A stretch of 64,000 bases of DNA from Streptomyces longhuiensis. GTDB taxonomy: Bacteria; Actinomycetota; Actinomycetes; Streptomycetales; Streptomycetaceae. This document shows, in pieces, positions 53,162 to 60,880 of this stretch. The stretch is taken from assembly GCF_020616555.1 (NCBI RefSeq), contig NZ_CP085173.1, positions 4,790,001 through 4,854,000 on the forward strand, in the 5' to 3' direction. How positions within the stretch are numbered: the stretch's first letter is position 1; every line of letters starts with the position of its first letter. The position numbers and the translations under genes were made by a program. The notes beneath the pieces are model-generated. The model had not been told where the DNA came from. It did not search any database and was given only the letters and a program-made list of their open reading frames with translations.

Positions 53162-53488
53162 TGGCACTCCCGGTGTGTGGTGCTGAGCAGGTCCCTTCAG
53201 ACTACCCGGACAAAATTTCTACTCGCGTAGACCGTAGGAAGCTACGAGAGCCGGATCACGTTACTGCAACAGCACGGTGACCCCGTGGAAAATCGGGGGA
53301 AAGATTTCGGAGACCCATTGCCTCCGGACACGCGGGGGGATTTAGTCGGTCTTCACAATGCAATGCCAGGCAAGGTAAAAAGGAAATAGCGAAAGCGGTC
53401 AGTTCGCCTCTGCTTTGCCCCATAACAGCCGGACAGTCGACATCGGCGCACGTCAAGGTGCAGATGTCGCACGAAGGGACCGATATTC
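53162..53488. promoter_or_regulatory. purS/lsr2-paralogue divergent promoter region
   Basis: This 327-base region is clearly AT-richer than the genome average (for example CAAAATTTCTACT near 53211 and GGTAAAAAGGAAATAGCG near 53375). It contains CGTAG (53226-53230) and CTACG (53242-53246) as a short inverted repeat near purS, and probably both divergent promoters. An AT-rich region before an lsr2-type gene would allow autoregulation. Confidence 0.5.
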
Positions 53489-53830
53489 GTGGCGCAGCGT
53501 GTCGTGGTCACTCTCTCCGACGACATCGACGGCGGAGATGCCGCAGAAACGGTCGTGTTCGGTCTCGACGGCAAGTCGTACGAGATCGACCTGAATCCAG
53601 CCAATGCCAAGAAACTGCGCACGGCCCTGGCCCCCTTCCTCCAGGCCGGCCGCAAGCAGACCGGCTCGGGCAAGGGCGCCTCGGGGAAGACCGTCCGGAG
53701 CTTCAAGCACACCGCGGTGTCCGCCGACCCGGCGGCCGTCCGCGCCTGGGCGCGCTCGCACAAGATGGACGTCCCGCCGCGCGGCCGCATCCCCAAGCGG
53801 GTCTACGAGGCGTTCGAGGCGGCCAACTGA
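53489..53830 (+). CDS. lsrL: Lsr2-family nucleoid protein (second paralogue, LsrL-like)
   Basis: A 113-residue H-NS-like xenogeneic silencer. The N-terminal oligomerisation domain reads MAQRVVVTLSDDIDGGDAAETVVFGLDGKSYEIDL; the C-terminal DNA-binding domain ends AVRAWARSHKMDVPPRGRIPKRVYEAF, where RGR is the minor-groove-inserting AT-hook-like motif. The linker is short and Gly/Lys-rich. Streptomyces has two such proteins; location next to purS and the divergent sequence (LSDDIDGG) fit the LsrL paralogue rather than Lsr2 itself, from memory. GTG 53489 with AAGGGA upstream. Confidence 0.9.
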   Translation: MAQRVVVTLSDDIDGGDAAETVVFGLDGKSYEIDLNPANAKKLRTALAPFLQAGRKQTGSGKGASGKTVRSFKHTAVSADPAAVRAWARSHKMDVPPRGRIPKRVYEAFEAAN

Positions 53831-53941
53831 CCCCCTCCGGCAGCCCGCAGAGCAGCGGACTTGCGCTCCACCCCTGTTGATCAGCTAAAGTCTGGAGCAC
53901 GCCGAGGGGCAAGGCCGAAAGGCCGGACCTCACGGAGGCTT

Positions 53942-54013
53942 GCGGGTGTAGTTCAGTAGTAGAACATCCCCCTTCCAGGGGGAAGGCGCAGTGTGCAATT
54001 CCTGTCACCCGCT
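53942..54013 (+). tRNA. tRNA-Gly (UCC) with non-canonical T-arm and D-loop
   Basis: A 72-base gene with good acceptor (GCGGGTG/CACCCGC), D-stem (GTTC/GAAC) and anticodon stem (TCCCC/GGGGA), anticodon loop CTTCCAG. The T-arm is abnormal: the canonical GGTTCAATT is replaced by GTGTGCAATT, so the TTC motif (T54-Psi55-C56) is lost and the T-stem can form only about four pairs (GCAG/CTGT) with an enlarged loop. The D-loop is AGTAGTA, where the usual GG pair is AG. Position suggests TAAAGT at 53886-53891 as -10 box. A tandem tRNA-Gly (GCC) follows. CCA is not encoded. Confidence 0.9.
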
Positions 54014-54063
54014 CTGCACCGCGTACCGATCACTCTCCGGAGTGCGGTAGGCTGGTGCTCGCG

Positions 54064-54085
54064 CCGATCGATGAGAGTCGATCGG
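54064..54085 (+). other. Leader stem-loop before tRNA-Gly (GCC) copy 1
   Basis: CCGATCGA and TCGATCGG form a perfect 8-base stem with a 6-base loop just ahead of the tRNA. It may guide processing of the precursor or end the upstream tRNA transcript. Confidence 0.55.
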
Positions 54086-54092
54086 AGGCAGT

Positions 54093-54168
54093 GCGAACGT
54101 AGCTCAGTTGGTAGAGCGCAACCTTGCCAAGGTTGAGGTCGCGAGTTCGAACCTCGTCGTTCGCTCCA
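54093..54168 (+). tRNA. tRNA-Gly (GCC), copy 1
   Basis: Canonical cloverleaf with anticodon loop TTGCCAA, T-arm GCGAGTTCGAACCTCGT and D-loop containing GG. Unlike most tRNAs here, CCA is encoded (54166-54168). Identical to the gene at 58001-58076. Confidence 0.96.
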
Positions 54169-54171
54169 GTT

Positions 54172-54202
54172 GAAGGCCCCGGTCCATCGGACCGGGGCCT
54201 TC
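54172..54202 (+). terminator. Terminator after tRNA-Gly (GCC) copy 1
   Basis: GAAGGCCCCGGTCC (54172-54185) pairs perfectly with 54189-54202; loop ATC; followed by TGC. Confidence 0.85.
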
Positions 54203-54247
54203 TGCATGTCCGCCTCTCGTCCCACCGCTCATGTCCGCGACCCGCTC

Positions 54248-54259
54248 TGACATTTGTCA
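54248..54259 (+). promoter_or_regulatory. Likely response-regulator operator before ABC operon
   Basis: TGACATTTGTCA is an inverted repeat of TGACA with a 2-base centre, and a further GGTGACA occurs at 54267-54273. It lies about 60 bases before the ABC ATPase start. Operons of this ABC-kinase-regulator layout are commonly autoregulated by the NarL/DesR-type protein through such TGACA-type repeats. Confidence 0.6.
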
Positions 54260-54317
54260 TGCGGTCCGGTGACAGCGCGCACTGCTCCTCGCCCCGGCGC
54301 CGGGAGAGGCTCGGAGC

Positions 54318-55289
54318 ATGGAAACGAACGAGCGCGTGATCGACGTCACCGATCTGCGACGCGTGTACGGGGGCTCGTACGAGGCGGTGCGCGGAGTGAC
54401 CTTCTCCGTCGCCCGCGGAGAACTCTTCGCCCTCCTCGGCACCAACGGCGCGGGCAAGACCTCCACCGTCGAACTTCTCGAAGGACTCGCCGTCCCGGCC
54501 GGCGGCCGGGTACGGGTCCTCGGGCACGACCCGTACACGGAACGCGACCTGGTCAGGCCGCGCGTCGGGGTCATGCTCCAGGAAGGCGGCTTTCCGTCCG
54601 AGCTGACCGTCGCCGAGGCCGTGCGGATGTGGGGCGGCTGCACGAGCGGCGCCCGGCCCGCCGGTGAGGCCCTCGAGCTCGTCGGGCTCGAACGGCGGTC
54701 CCGGGTCCGTGTGAAGCAGCTGTCCGGCGGCGAGAAGCGGCGCCTCGACCTGGCGCTCGCACTGCTCGGCCGGCCCGAGGTCCTCTTCCTCGACGAGCCG
54801 ACCACCGGCCTCGACGCCGAGGGGCGGCGCGCGACCTGGGACCTGGTGCGCGAGCTGCGCGCCGAGGGCACCACCGTGCTGCTGACCACCCACTACCTCG
54901 AAGAGGCCGAGGAGCTCGCCGACCGGCTCGCCATCCTCCACGAGGGGCGGATCGCCGCCGAGGGACGGGTCGACGAGGTCGTCGCCGCCCAGCCCTCGCA
55001 CATCTCCTTCGAACTGCCCGAGGGCTACTTCCCCGGCGACCTCCCGCCGCTCGCCGAGCTCGGCGTGAGCGGCCACGAGACGGACGGCCGCACCATCCGG
55101 CTGCGGACGGACGAGCTCCAACGGGCCGCCACCGGGCTCCTGTTGTGGGCCAGGGACGCCCGGGTCGAGCTGCGGGGGCTCGACGTGCGCAGCGCGTCCC
55201 TCGAAGAGGCGTTCCTACGGATCGCGCAGGACGCGCGTACGGAAACCATGGCCGGCACGGAGAACAGGGACGAGGTGGCGGCGCGATGA
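54318..55289 (+). CDS. ABC transporter ATP-binding protein
   Basis: A 323-residue ABC ATPase of the DrrA/daunorubicin-resistance-like subfamily. Walker A is GTNGAGKTS, the Q-loop LQEGGFPSELT, signature LSGGEKRRL, Walker B VLFLDEPTTG and switch TTHYLEEAEEL. The C-terminal 100 residues form the DrrA-type accessory domain. It couples ATP hydrolysis to the permease encoded next, whose ATG overlaps its stop (ATGA). First gene of a four-gene ABC / sensor kinase / response regulator operon. Confidence 0.94.
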   Translation: METNERVIDVTDLRRVYGGSYEAVRGVTFSVARGELFALLGTNGAGKTSTVELLEGLAVPAGGRVRVLGHDPYTERDLVRPRVGVMLQEGGFPSELTVAEAVRMWGGCTSGARPAGEALELVGLERRSRVRVKQLSGGEKRRLDLALALLGRPEVLFLDEPTTGLDAEGRRATWDLVRELRAEGTTVLLTTHYLEEAEELADRLAILHEGRIAAEGRVDEVVAAQPSHISFELPEGYFPGDLPPLAELGVSGHETDGRTIRLRTDELQRAATGLLLWARDARVELRGLDVRSASLEEAFLRIAQDARTETMAGTENRDEVAAR

Positions 55290-56095
55290 GCGCGGTCGTG
55301 ACGGACAGGACGAAGCCCGGGGCCGCGGCCGGCACGACGGCCGCCGGGCGGATGCGGGCGCTCGCCCGCGCGGAGCTGACGCTGATCGGGCGCAGCAAGG
55401 GCACGCTCTTCACCGCGGTGTTCGTGCCGCTGGTGCTGCCCTTCAGCGTGCGCTCGTCGATCGACAGCATGGACCTCAAGGGCGCGGGGCTCACCGTCGG
55501 CTCGGTGCTGCTGCCGTCCGCGATCGGCTTCTCCCTCCTCTTCGCCGTCTACAGCGCGCTGGTCGGCGTCTACGCGGCCCGGCGCGAGGAACTCGTCCTC
55601 AAGAGGCTGCGCACCGGCGAGCTGCGGGACGCGGAGATCCTCGCCGGCGCCGCCGTGCCCTCCGTCGCCATCGGCCTCGCCCAGAGCCTCGTACTAGTCG
55701 CCGCCTGCACGGCGTTCCTCGGCGTGGGAGCTCCGCAGGCGCCCTATTACGCCGTACTCGGGCTGCTGCTGGGCCTGGTGATGTGGCCCGCGCTCGCCGC
55801 CGTCACCGCGAGTTTCAGCAAGAGCGTCGAGAGCGCGCAGGTCGCGGCCATGCCGCTGCTGCTCCTGTCGATGCTCGGCTCCGGCACCGTCGTGCCCCTC
55901 GAACTCATGCCGGACCGCCTCGCGTCCGTATGCGAACTGCTGCCCCTCACACCGGTGATCACCCTGGTGCGGGGCGGCTGGACCGGGGACCTCTCCGCGT
56001 ACGACGCCCTGGGCGCCGTCGCCACGGCTGTGGCCTGGACCGTCCTCGCCGTGTTTGCTGTACGACGGTGGTTCCGCTGGGAACCACGGCGTTGA
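55286..56095 (+). CDS. ABC-2-type transporter permease
   Basis: A 269-residue membrane protein with six hydrophobic segments, of the ABC-2 export type (RAELTLIGRSKGTLFTAVFVPLVLPF first; SAIGFSLLFAVYSALVGVYAARREELVLKRLRTG; LLLLSMLGSGTVVPLELMP near the C-terminus). The short coupling segment EELVLKRLRTGELRDAEIL is typical. It pairs with the upstream ATPase to export an unknown compound, perhaps a lipid, antibiotic or peptide. Its start overlaps the ATPase stop, confirming translational coupling. Confidence 0.92.
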   Translation: MSAVVTDRTKPGAAAGTTAAGRMRALARAELTLIGRSKGTLFTAVFVPLVLPFSVRSSIDSMDLKGAGLTVGSVLLPSAIGFSLLFAVYSALVGVYAARREELVLKRLRTGELRDAEILAGAAVPSVAIGLAQSLVLVAACTAFLGVGAPQAPYYAVLGLLLGLVMWPALAAVTASFSKSVESAQVAAMPLLLLSMLGSGTVVPLELMPDRLASVCELLPLTPVITLVRGGWTGDLSAYDALGAVATAVAWTVLAVFAVRRWFRWEPRR

Positions 56096-56112
56096 TCCGA
56101 CGGAGCGGGGAC

Positions 56113-57372
56113 ATGAGGCGGCCTGACGCGTGGTGGCGGGGGAAGAGCACCCCGGCGAAGGTGGAGACGTACACACGGTGGTCTCTGCAGTCCTTCGGGC
56201 TCGTCGAGATCTTCTGGCTCGGCCCGCTCGCCTTCGGTGAGGTGCCGGCCGCGCTCGCCTGGACCCTGCTCCTGGCGCTCTGCGCGCACGCCGTGCTCGG
56301 CGCGGTCACCACGTCCAAGGCGCTCGACTGGACGCGCGGCCGGCGCGAGCAGCCGGTCCGCCTGGTCGTCGCGTACGGGGTCGCCACCGCCGTGATCTCC
56401 GTCGGGACGCTCGGCGTGATGATGCGGGTGCCCGCGGACGAGGAGGCGGGCACGCGCACGGCGCTCGTCCTCTTCGTCGGCATCCTCATGGTCGGCGCGG
56501 GCTGTGCCACGCCCGGGCTGCGCACCCGCAGGCGGGTGGTCGGGGCGGCGCTCGGCGCGTCCCTCGGTGCCGGGGTGGCGTCCGTGCCGTCCGGGCTGCC
56601 CGCGCCCGCCGCCCTCATCACGGCGGCCACCGTGCTGTTCACCACCGCGATCTTCGCGCTGACCGCGGGGTTCTCCGTCTGGCTGCTGAACGCCGTCCAC
56701 GAACTCGACGAGGCCCGCGAAACCAGGGCGCGGCTCGCCGTCGCCGAGGAACGGCTGCGGTTCGGGCGCGATCTCCATGACGTGATGGGTCGGAATCTCG
56801 CCGTGATCGCGCTCAAGAGCGAGCTCGCGGTGCAGCTCACGCGGCGCGGGCGCCCCGAGGCCATGGACCAGATGACCGAGGTCCAGCGCATCGCCCAGGA
56901 GTCCCAGAAGGAAGTACGCGAGGTCGTACGCGGCTACCGCGAGGCCGACCTGTCTGCCGAACTGGCGGGAGCGCAGGGCGTGTTGACGGCGGCGGGGATC
57001 TCCTGCGACGTGGCGGGCCCGGCCGCCGAGCTGCCCGGCCCCGTGCAGTCCGCCCTCGGCTGGGTCGTGCGCGAGGCGACCACGAACGTCCTGCGGCACG
57101 GGGACGCCCGGCGCTGCGACATAGGCGTACGGGTGGGGCCGGACGCGGTGGTCCTGAGCGTGGAGAACGACGGGGCCGGGACCCCGGGGGCCCTGAGCGG
57201 CGGATCCGGGCTCGCGGGGCTGAGGGAGCGCCTCGCCGAGGTCGCCGGGACGCTGGAGGCGGGTGTGGTGCCGGATACGGACGGCGTGTTCCGGGTGGTG
57301 GCCGAGGTGCCGCTGGCCGGGCGCACCGTGGGAGAGCGGCGCGACGCCGCGTACGAAAGGAGCGCCGGGTGA
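56113..57372 (+). CDS. Sensor histidine kinase (DesK/NarL-partner type)
   Basis: A 419-residue membrane kinase. About five or six transmembrane segments fill residues 30-195, with no extracytoplasmic sensor domain, as in DesK-type kinases sensing membrane state. The HisKA_3 dimerisation motif FGRDLHDVMGRNLAVIALKSELA holds phospho-acceptor His222, and the ATPase domain has VREATTNVLRHG and GGSGLAGLRERLAEVAG. ATG 56113 starts 17 bases after the permease stop. Its stop overlaps the response regulator start (GTGA). Confidence 0.92.
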   Translation: MRRPDAWWRGKSTPAKVETYTRWSLQSFGLVEIFWLGPLAFGEVPAALAWTLLLALCAHAVLGAVTTSKALDWTRGRREQPVRLVVAYGVATAVISVGTLGVMMRVPADEEAGTRTALVLFVGILMVGAGCATPGLRTRRRVVGAALGASLGAGVASVPSGLPAPAALITAATVLFTTAIFALTAGFSVWLLNAVHELDEARETRARLAVAEERLRFGRDLHDVMGRNLAVIALKSELAVQLTRRGRPEAMDQMTEVQRIAQESQKEVREVVRGYREADLSAELAGAQGVLTAAGISCDVAGPAAELPGPVQSALGWVVREATTNVLRHGDARRCDIGVRVGPDAVVLSVENDGAGTPGALSGGSGLAGLRERLAEVAGTLEAGVVPDTDGVFRVVAEVPLAGRTVGERRDAAYERSAG

Positions 57373-57977
57373 CCGTGCGCGTGCTGCTCGCCGATGACGA
57401 GCACCTCATTCGCGGGGCGCTCGCCGCGCTGCTCGGTCTCGAGGACGATCTCGTCGTCGTCGCCGAGGCCGCCACCGGACCCGAGGCGCTGGCCATGGCG
57501 CGGGCGCACCGGCCCGATGTGGCCGTGCTCGATCTGGAGATGCCGGGCGCCGACGGTGTGAAGGTCGCCACAGCGCTGCGCGGTGAACTGCCCGCGTGCC
57601 GGGTCATGATCGTGACCAGCCATGGGCGTCCCGGGCATCTGAAGCGAGCCCTGTCCGCCGGGGTGCGCGGGTTCGTGCCGAAGACCGTGAGCGCCCAGCG
57701 GCTCGCCGAGATCATTCGGACCGTGCACGCGGGAAACCGTTATGTGGACCCGGAGTTGGCGGCCGACGCGATCGCCGCGGGCGACTCCCCGCTGACCGCG
57801 CGCGAGGCCGAGGTGCTCGAATTCGCCGCCGACGGGGCGCCCGTCGCGGAGATCGCCGAGCGCGCCGCGCTCTCGCAGGGGACCGTACGGAACTATCTGT
57901 CGTCCGCCGTCTCGAAGCTCGGCGCCGAGAACCGTCACTCGGCGGTGCGGCTCGCGCGGGAGCGAGGTTGGGTATAG
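57369..57977 (+). CDS. NarL/LuxR-type response regulator
   Basis: A 202-residue two-component regulator. The receiver has acidic residues D10-D11, phospho-acceptor Asp55 in VAVLDLEMPG, and conserved Thr/Lys in MIVTSHG and FVPKTV. The C-terminal LuxR helix-turn-helix (about 140-200) is LTAREAEVLEFAADGAPVAEIAERAALSQGTVRNYLSSAVSKLGAENR. GTG 57369 overlaps the kinase stop. A likely target is the palindrome before the operon. The 3' end holds TATAGT, which can act as the -10 box of tRNA-Gly (GCC) copy 2. Confidence 0.94.
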   Translation: MTVRVLLADDEHLIRGALAALLGLEDDLVVVAEAATGPEALAMARAHRPDVAVLDLEMPGADGVKVATALRGELPACRVMIVTSHGRPGHLKRALSAGVRGFVPKTVSAQRLAEIIRTVHAGNRYVDPELAADAIAAGDSPLTAREAEVLEFAADGAPVAEIAERAALSQGTVRNYLSSAVSKLGAENRHSAVRLARERGWV

Positions 57978-58000
57978 TTGCTCTCGCGCCACGGCGCAGT

Positions 58001-58076
58001 GCGAACGTAGCTCAGTTGGTAGAGCGCAACCTTGCCAAGGTTGAGGTCGCGAGTTCGAACCTCGTCGTTCGCTCCA
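58001..58076 (+). tRNA. tRNA-Gly (GCC), copy 2
   Basis: Identical to copy 1 (54093-54168), including encoded CCA and the five preceding bases GCAGT. The two copies flank the ABC/two-component operon as direct repeats about 3.9 kb apart. TATAGT at 57973-57978 is the probable -10 box, within the response regulator 3' end. Confidence 0.96.
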
Positions 58077-58078
58077 CA

Positions 58079-58113
58079 GAAAGCCCCCGGCACCTCAGGT
58101 GCCGGGGGCTTTC
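58079..58113 (+). terminator. Terminator after tRNA-Gly (GCC) copy 2
   Basis: GAAAGCCCCCGGCACC at 58079-58094 pairs perfectly with 58098-58113 around a TCA loop. It lies between this tRNA and the convergent purC gene and can serve both. Confidence 0.87.
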
Positions 58114-58133
58114 GCGTGTCGTGCGCGCCGTCG

Positions 58134-59030
58134 CTACCAGCTGACGCCGGTCAGGCGCTCGTACGCCTCGATGTACTTGGCGCGCGTCGCGTCCACGATC
58201 TGCTGCGGCAGCGCGGGCGGCGGCTGCTCGCTCTTGCGGTCCCAGCCCGAGTCGGGGCCCGTCAGCCAGTTCCGCACGTACTGCTTGTCGAACGACGGCT
58301 GCGCGTGACCCGGCTCCCACTCGGCCGCGGGCCAGAAGCGGGACGAGTCCGGGGTGAGGACCTCGTCGCCGAGGATCAGCGTCTCGCCGTCGAAGCCGAA
58401 CTCGAACTTGGTGTCCGCGAGGATCACGCCGCGCTCACGCGCGATGTCCCGGGCCCGGCCGTAGACGGCGAGCGTCATCCGGCGCAGCTCGGCTGCGGTC
58501 TCCGCGCCGACCTGGTGGGCCACCTCCTCGTACGACACGTTCTCGTCGTGCTCGCCGACCTCGGCCTTCGTGGCGGGCGTGAAGATCGGGGCGGGCAGCT
58601 CGGAGCCGTCGGTCAGGCCCTCGGGCAGGGCGAGGCCGCAGACCGTGCGCGAGTCGTCGTACTCGACGAGGCCGGAGCCCGTGAGATAGCCGCGGGCCAC
58701 GCACTCGACGGGGACCATGCGCAGCGACTTGCAGATGAGGGTGCGGCCCTGCCAGTCGGCGGGGGCGCCGGGCGGCAGCTCGGTCGACAGGACGTGGTTG
58801 GGGACCAGGTCGGAGAGCTGGTCGAACCACCACAGCGACAGCTGCGTGAGCACGCGGCCCTTGTCGGGGATGGGGGTGGGCAGCACCCAGTCATAGGCGG
58901 ACATGCGGTCGGAGGCGACCATCACGAGGTCGCCCGCCTCGTTCCGGTACAGGTCCCGCACCTTGCCGGTGTGGAGGTGTACCAGGCCCGGCACCTGCTG
59001 GGGTTCGGGCTTTTCGACGAATCCGGACAC
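58134..59030 (-). CDS. purC: SAICAR synthetase
   Basis: A 298-residue ATP-dependent ligase joining CAIR and aspartate to SAICAR. Signature regions are HTGKVRDLY near the N-terminus, MVASDRMSAYDWVLP, VPVECVARGYLTGSG and LADTKFEFGFDGE, with LGDEVLTPDSSRFWPA in the C-terminal part. This is the longer, eukaryote/actinobacterial-like form. GTG 59030 has GGGGAGGA upstream. It is on the minus strand with purD but separated by two unrelated genes, so it has its own promoter. Confidence 0.96.
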   Translation of the reverse strand: MSGFVEKPEPQQVPGLVHLHTGKVRDLYRNEAGDLVMVASDRMSAYDWVLPTPIPDKGRVLTQLSLWWFDQLSDLVPNHVLSTELPPGAPADWQGRTLICKSLRMVPVECVARGYLTGSGLVEYDDSRTVCGLALPEGLTDGSELPAPIFTPATKAEVGEHDENVSYEEVAHQVGAETAAELRRMTLAVYGRARDIARERGVILADTKFEFGFDGETLILGDEVLTPDSSRFWPAAEWEPGHAQPSFDKQYVRNWLTGPDSGWDRKSEQPPPALPQQIVDATRAKYIEAYERLTGVSW

Positions 59031-59124
59031 GGTTCCTCCCCGTGGATATGTACGAGTGCACCTGATTCTCGCTCATTCGGGGATGAGTTTTGGCCACGGG
59101 TCCGGCGGGTGCGGCAGCGACGGG

Positions 59125-60666
59125 TCAGTCGCGTTTGCAGATCCGGTCGAGGAGGTTGGCCGTCGCGCGCTGGATCCTCGGGTCGACGTGGCCGGGGCGG
59201 TCGAGCGCCGGGGACCAGGCGAACGTGCCGGACGCGAAGACCAGCGATCCGGACGGCGCCCGGTACAGCGACGTCTCCTGGTGGCGCTGTGCGCGCTCGC
59301 TGTCACGGTAGGGCGAGTGGGCGAGCAGGATGCGGTCCTCGTGCTCGGGCAGCGCCGTGCGCGGGAAGTAGCGGTCGGCCTCGCCCGCGACCAAGCCGTC
59401 GATCTCGTCGCCCTCGTGCGCCCCGGAGGCCTCCCACAGCCAGTGGTCCGCGTTCCGCACGACGAGGGGGTGCGGCTCGGGGACCCGGCCCGCGTACTGG
59501 ATGCCCATGAGCTGCTGCTCGGGACGGTCGATCTCGCGCCACAGGGCGGACTTCCCCGGTGCCCTGCGCTTGTGGCAGGTGAGCAGCCGGTCCGGCACAC
59601 CGGACGGGGACGGTCCCAACTCCACCTGCCAGTACATGGTGTTGGCGGAGAGGAACACGAGCGAGGTGCCGTGCTCGCGGGCCACTTCGGTGGTACGGCG
59701 CATCGGCGTCGACCAGTACTCGTCGTGGCCGGGGAAGACGAGGCCCCGGTAGCGGGTCGGGTCGACGCGGCCCGCGTGCAGGTCGCGGGCGTCGGCGTAC
59801 GCGAGGTCGTAGCCGTATCGCTCGGCCCAGCGGATGAAGTCGTAGGCGTGGCCGACGTGCAGGGGGAGGCCCGCCCCGGCGTACGGGCGGTCGAAGGAGA
59901 CCGTCGTCGCGGCGTCGCCCTCGCCGAGCAGCCGCCCTTCCTCGTCCCACGCGTGGTAGAGACTCGCGCCCGTGTGCCCGTCCTCGGGGTACAGGTTGTA
60001 CGCCTGCCAGGTCACGTCCGGCAGGAGCAGGAGGAGGTCGGCGGGGCGGCTGTCGCGGACCGTGAAGGGGACGTGCGAGCGGTAGCCGTCGACGGTGGTG
60101 AGGACGGCCACGTACGCCCCCACGTTCCAGAACGACGGGATCTGCAGGCGCCAGGACAGCCACCAGTGGTGGCAGGAGACCGTGCGGTCCGCGGTGAGCG
60201 GGGGCGGCTGGACGATGCCGGAGAGCCGCGGGCTGGTGATGATCTTGCTGGCGCCGTCGCCGCCGTAGTGGCCGATGCGGTAGATGTCGACGCTGAACTG
60301 CTGGGGCGGGTCCACCGTGATGTGGAAGTCGATCGCCTCGCCGGGCGCGGCCGCTCCGGTCGACGTGAAGCCCTTGATCTGGCGGTGCACGTCGTCGGCC
60401 ATGCGGGGGCCGCCGGTGCGGGGGCTCGGGATGCTGGTCGCGATGTTGCTCGCACCGGGCTGGGGGACGTGGTCGACGTACCAGGGGACCACCTGGCCCG
60501 TGTCGTCGAAGTAGTGCTCGCTGCCGCGCAGCCACGGCAGGGGGCCCTGGCCGAAGGGATCGCTCACGGCGTGGGCGAGCGCGCCGGACTCCCAGCGGCG
60601 GATGGTGCGCGGCGACCCCGCGCGTTCCGGCCGTCCGGCCTTCGGCCCCTCCCGTTCCGGCCCCAT
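59125..60666 (-). CDS. N,N-dimethylformamidase beta-subunit-like protein
   Basis: A 513-residue protein whose main body matches the large-subunit family domain of N,N-dimethylformamidase (DmfA2-like). Features: SIYRIGHY-type segment YRIGHYGGDGASKI, LPDVTWQAYNLYPEDGHTGASLY, FVFPGHDEYWSTPMR-like VFPGHDEYWSTPMRRT, and FLSANTMYWQVELG. The domain has a glutamine-amidotransferase-like fold. Most actinobacterial members are uncharacterised, so actual dimethylformamide hydrolysis is doubtful; no small subunit gene is next to it. There is no signal peptide. ATG 60666 with GAGGGAAG upstream. Confidence 0.82.
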   Translation of the reverse strand: MGPEREGPKAGRPERAGSPRTIRRWESGALAHAVSDPFGQGPLPWLRGSEHYFDDTGQVVPWYVDHVPQPGASNIATSIPSPRTGGPRMADDVHRQIKGFTSTGAAAPGEAIDFHITVDPPQQFSVDIYRIGHYGGDGASKIITSPRLSGIVQPPPLTADRTVSCHHWWLSWRLQIPSFWNVGAYVAVLTTVDGYRSHVPFTVRDSRPADLLLLLPDVTWQAYNLYPEDGHTGASLYHAWDEEGRLLGEGDAATTVSFDRPYAGAGLPLHVGHAYDFIRWAERYGYDLAYADARDLHAGRVDPTRYRGLVFPGHDEYWSTPMRRTTEVAREHGTSLVFLSANTMYWQVELGPSPSGVPDRLLTCHKRRAPGKSALWREIDRPEQQLMGIQYAGRVPEPHPLVVRNADHWLWEASGAHEGDEIDGLVAGEADRYFPRTALPEHEDRILLAHSPYRDSERAQRHQETSLYRAPSGSLVFASGTFAWSPALDRPGHVDPRIQRATANLLDRICKRD

Positions 60667-60880
60667 GCCCGCTTCCCTCCCTCGCTCCCCCGAGCCCTCG
60701 TTGCGCTCCGTCTGTCAGCGACCGGCCCCAGCACATCACATTACGCACGCACTCCGTCACCGTTCGTCGCGAATTGACGTGAACGGAACGTGGACCTCCG
60801 GAGGTTCGGGGTCGGGCGGTACGGGCGCGAGGGGCGCGGGGTGCGGGTGTGCCGCGACTGCTGTCGGGGCCCACACCTGC

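Noticed and set aside
59125..60666. True dimethylformamide-degrading enzyme
   Set aside because: Only the large-subunit-like family domain is recognisable and no small subunit gene is adjacent, so a specific reaction is not claimed.
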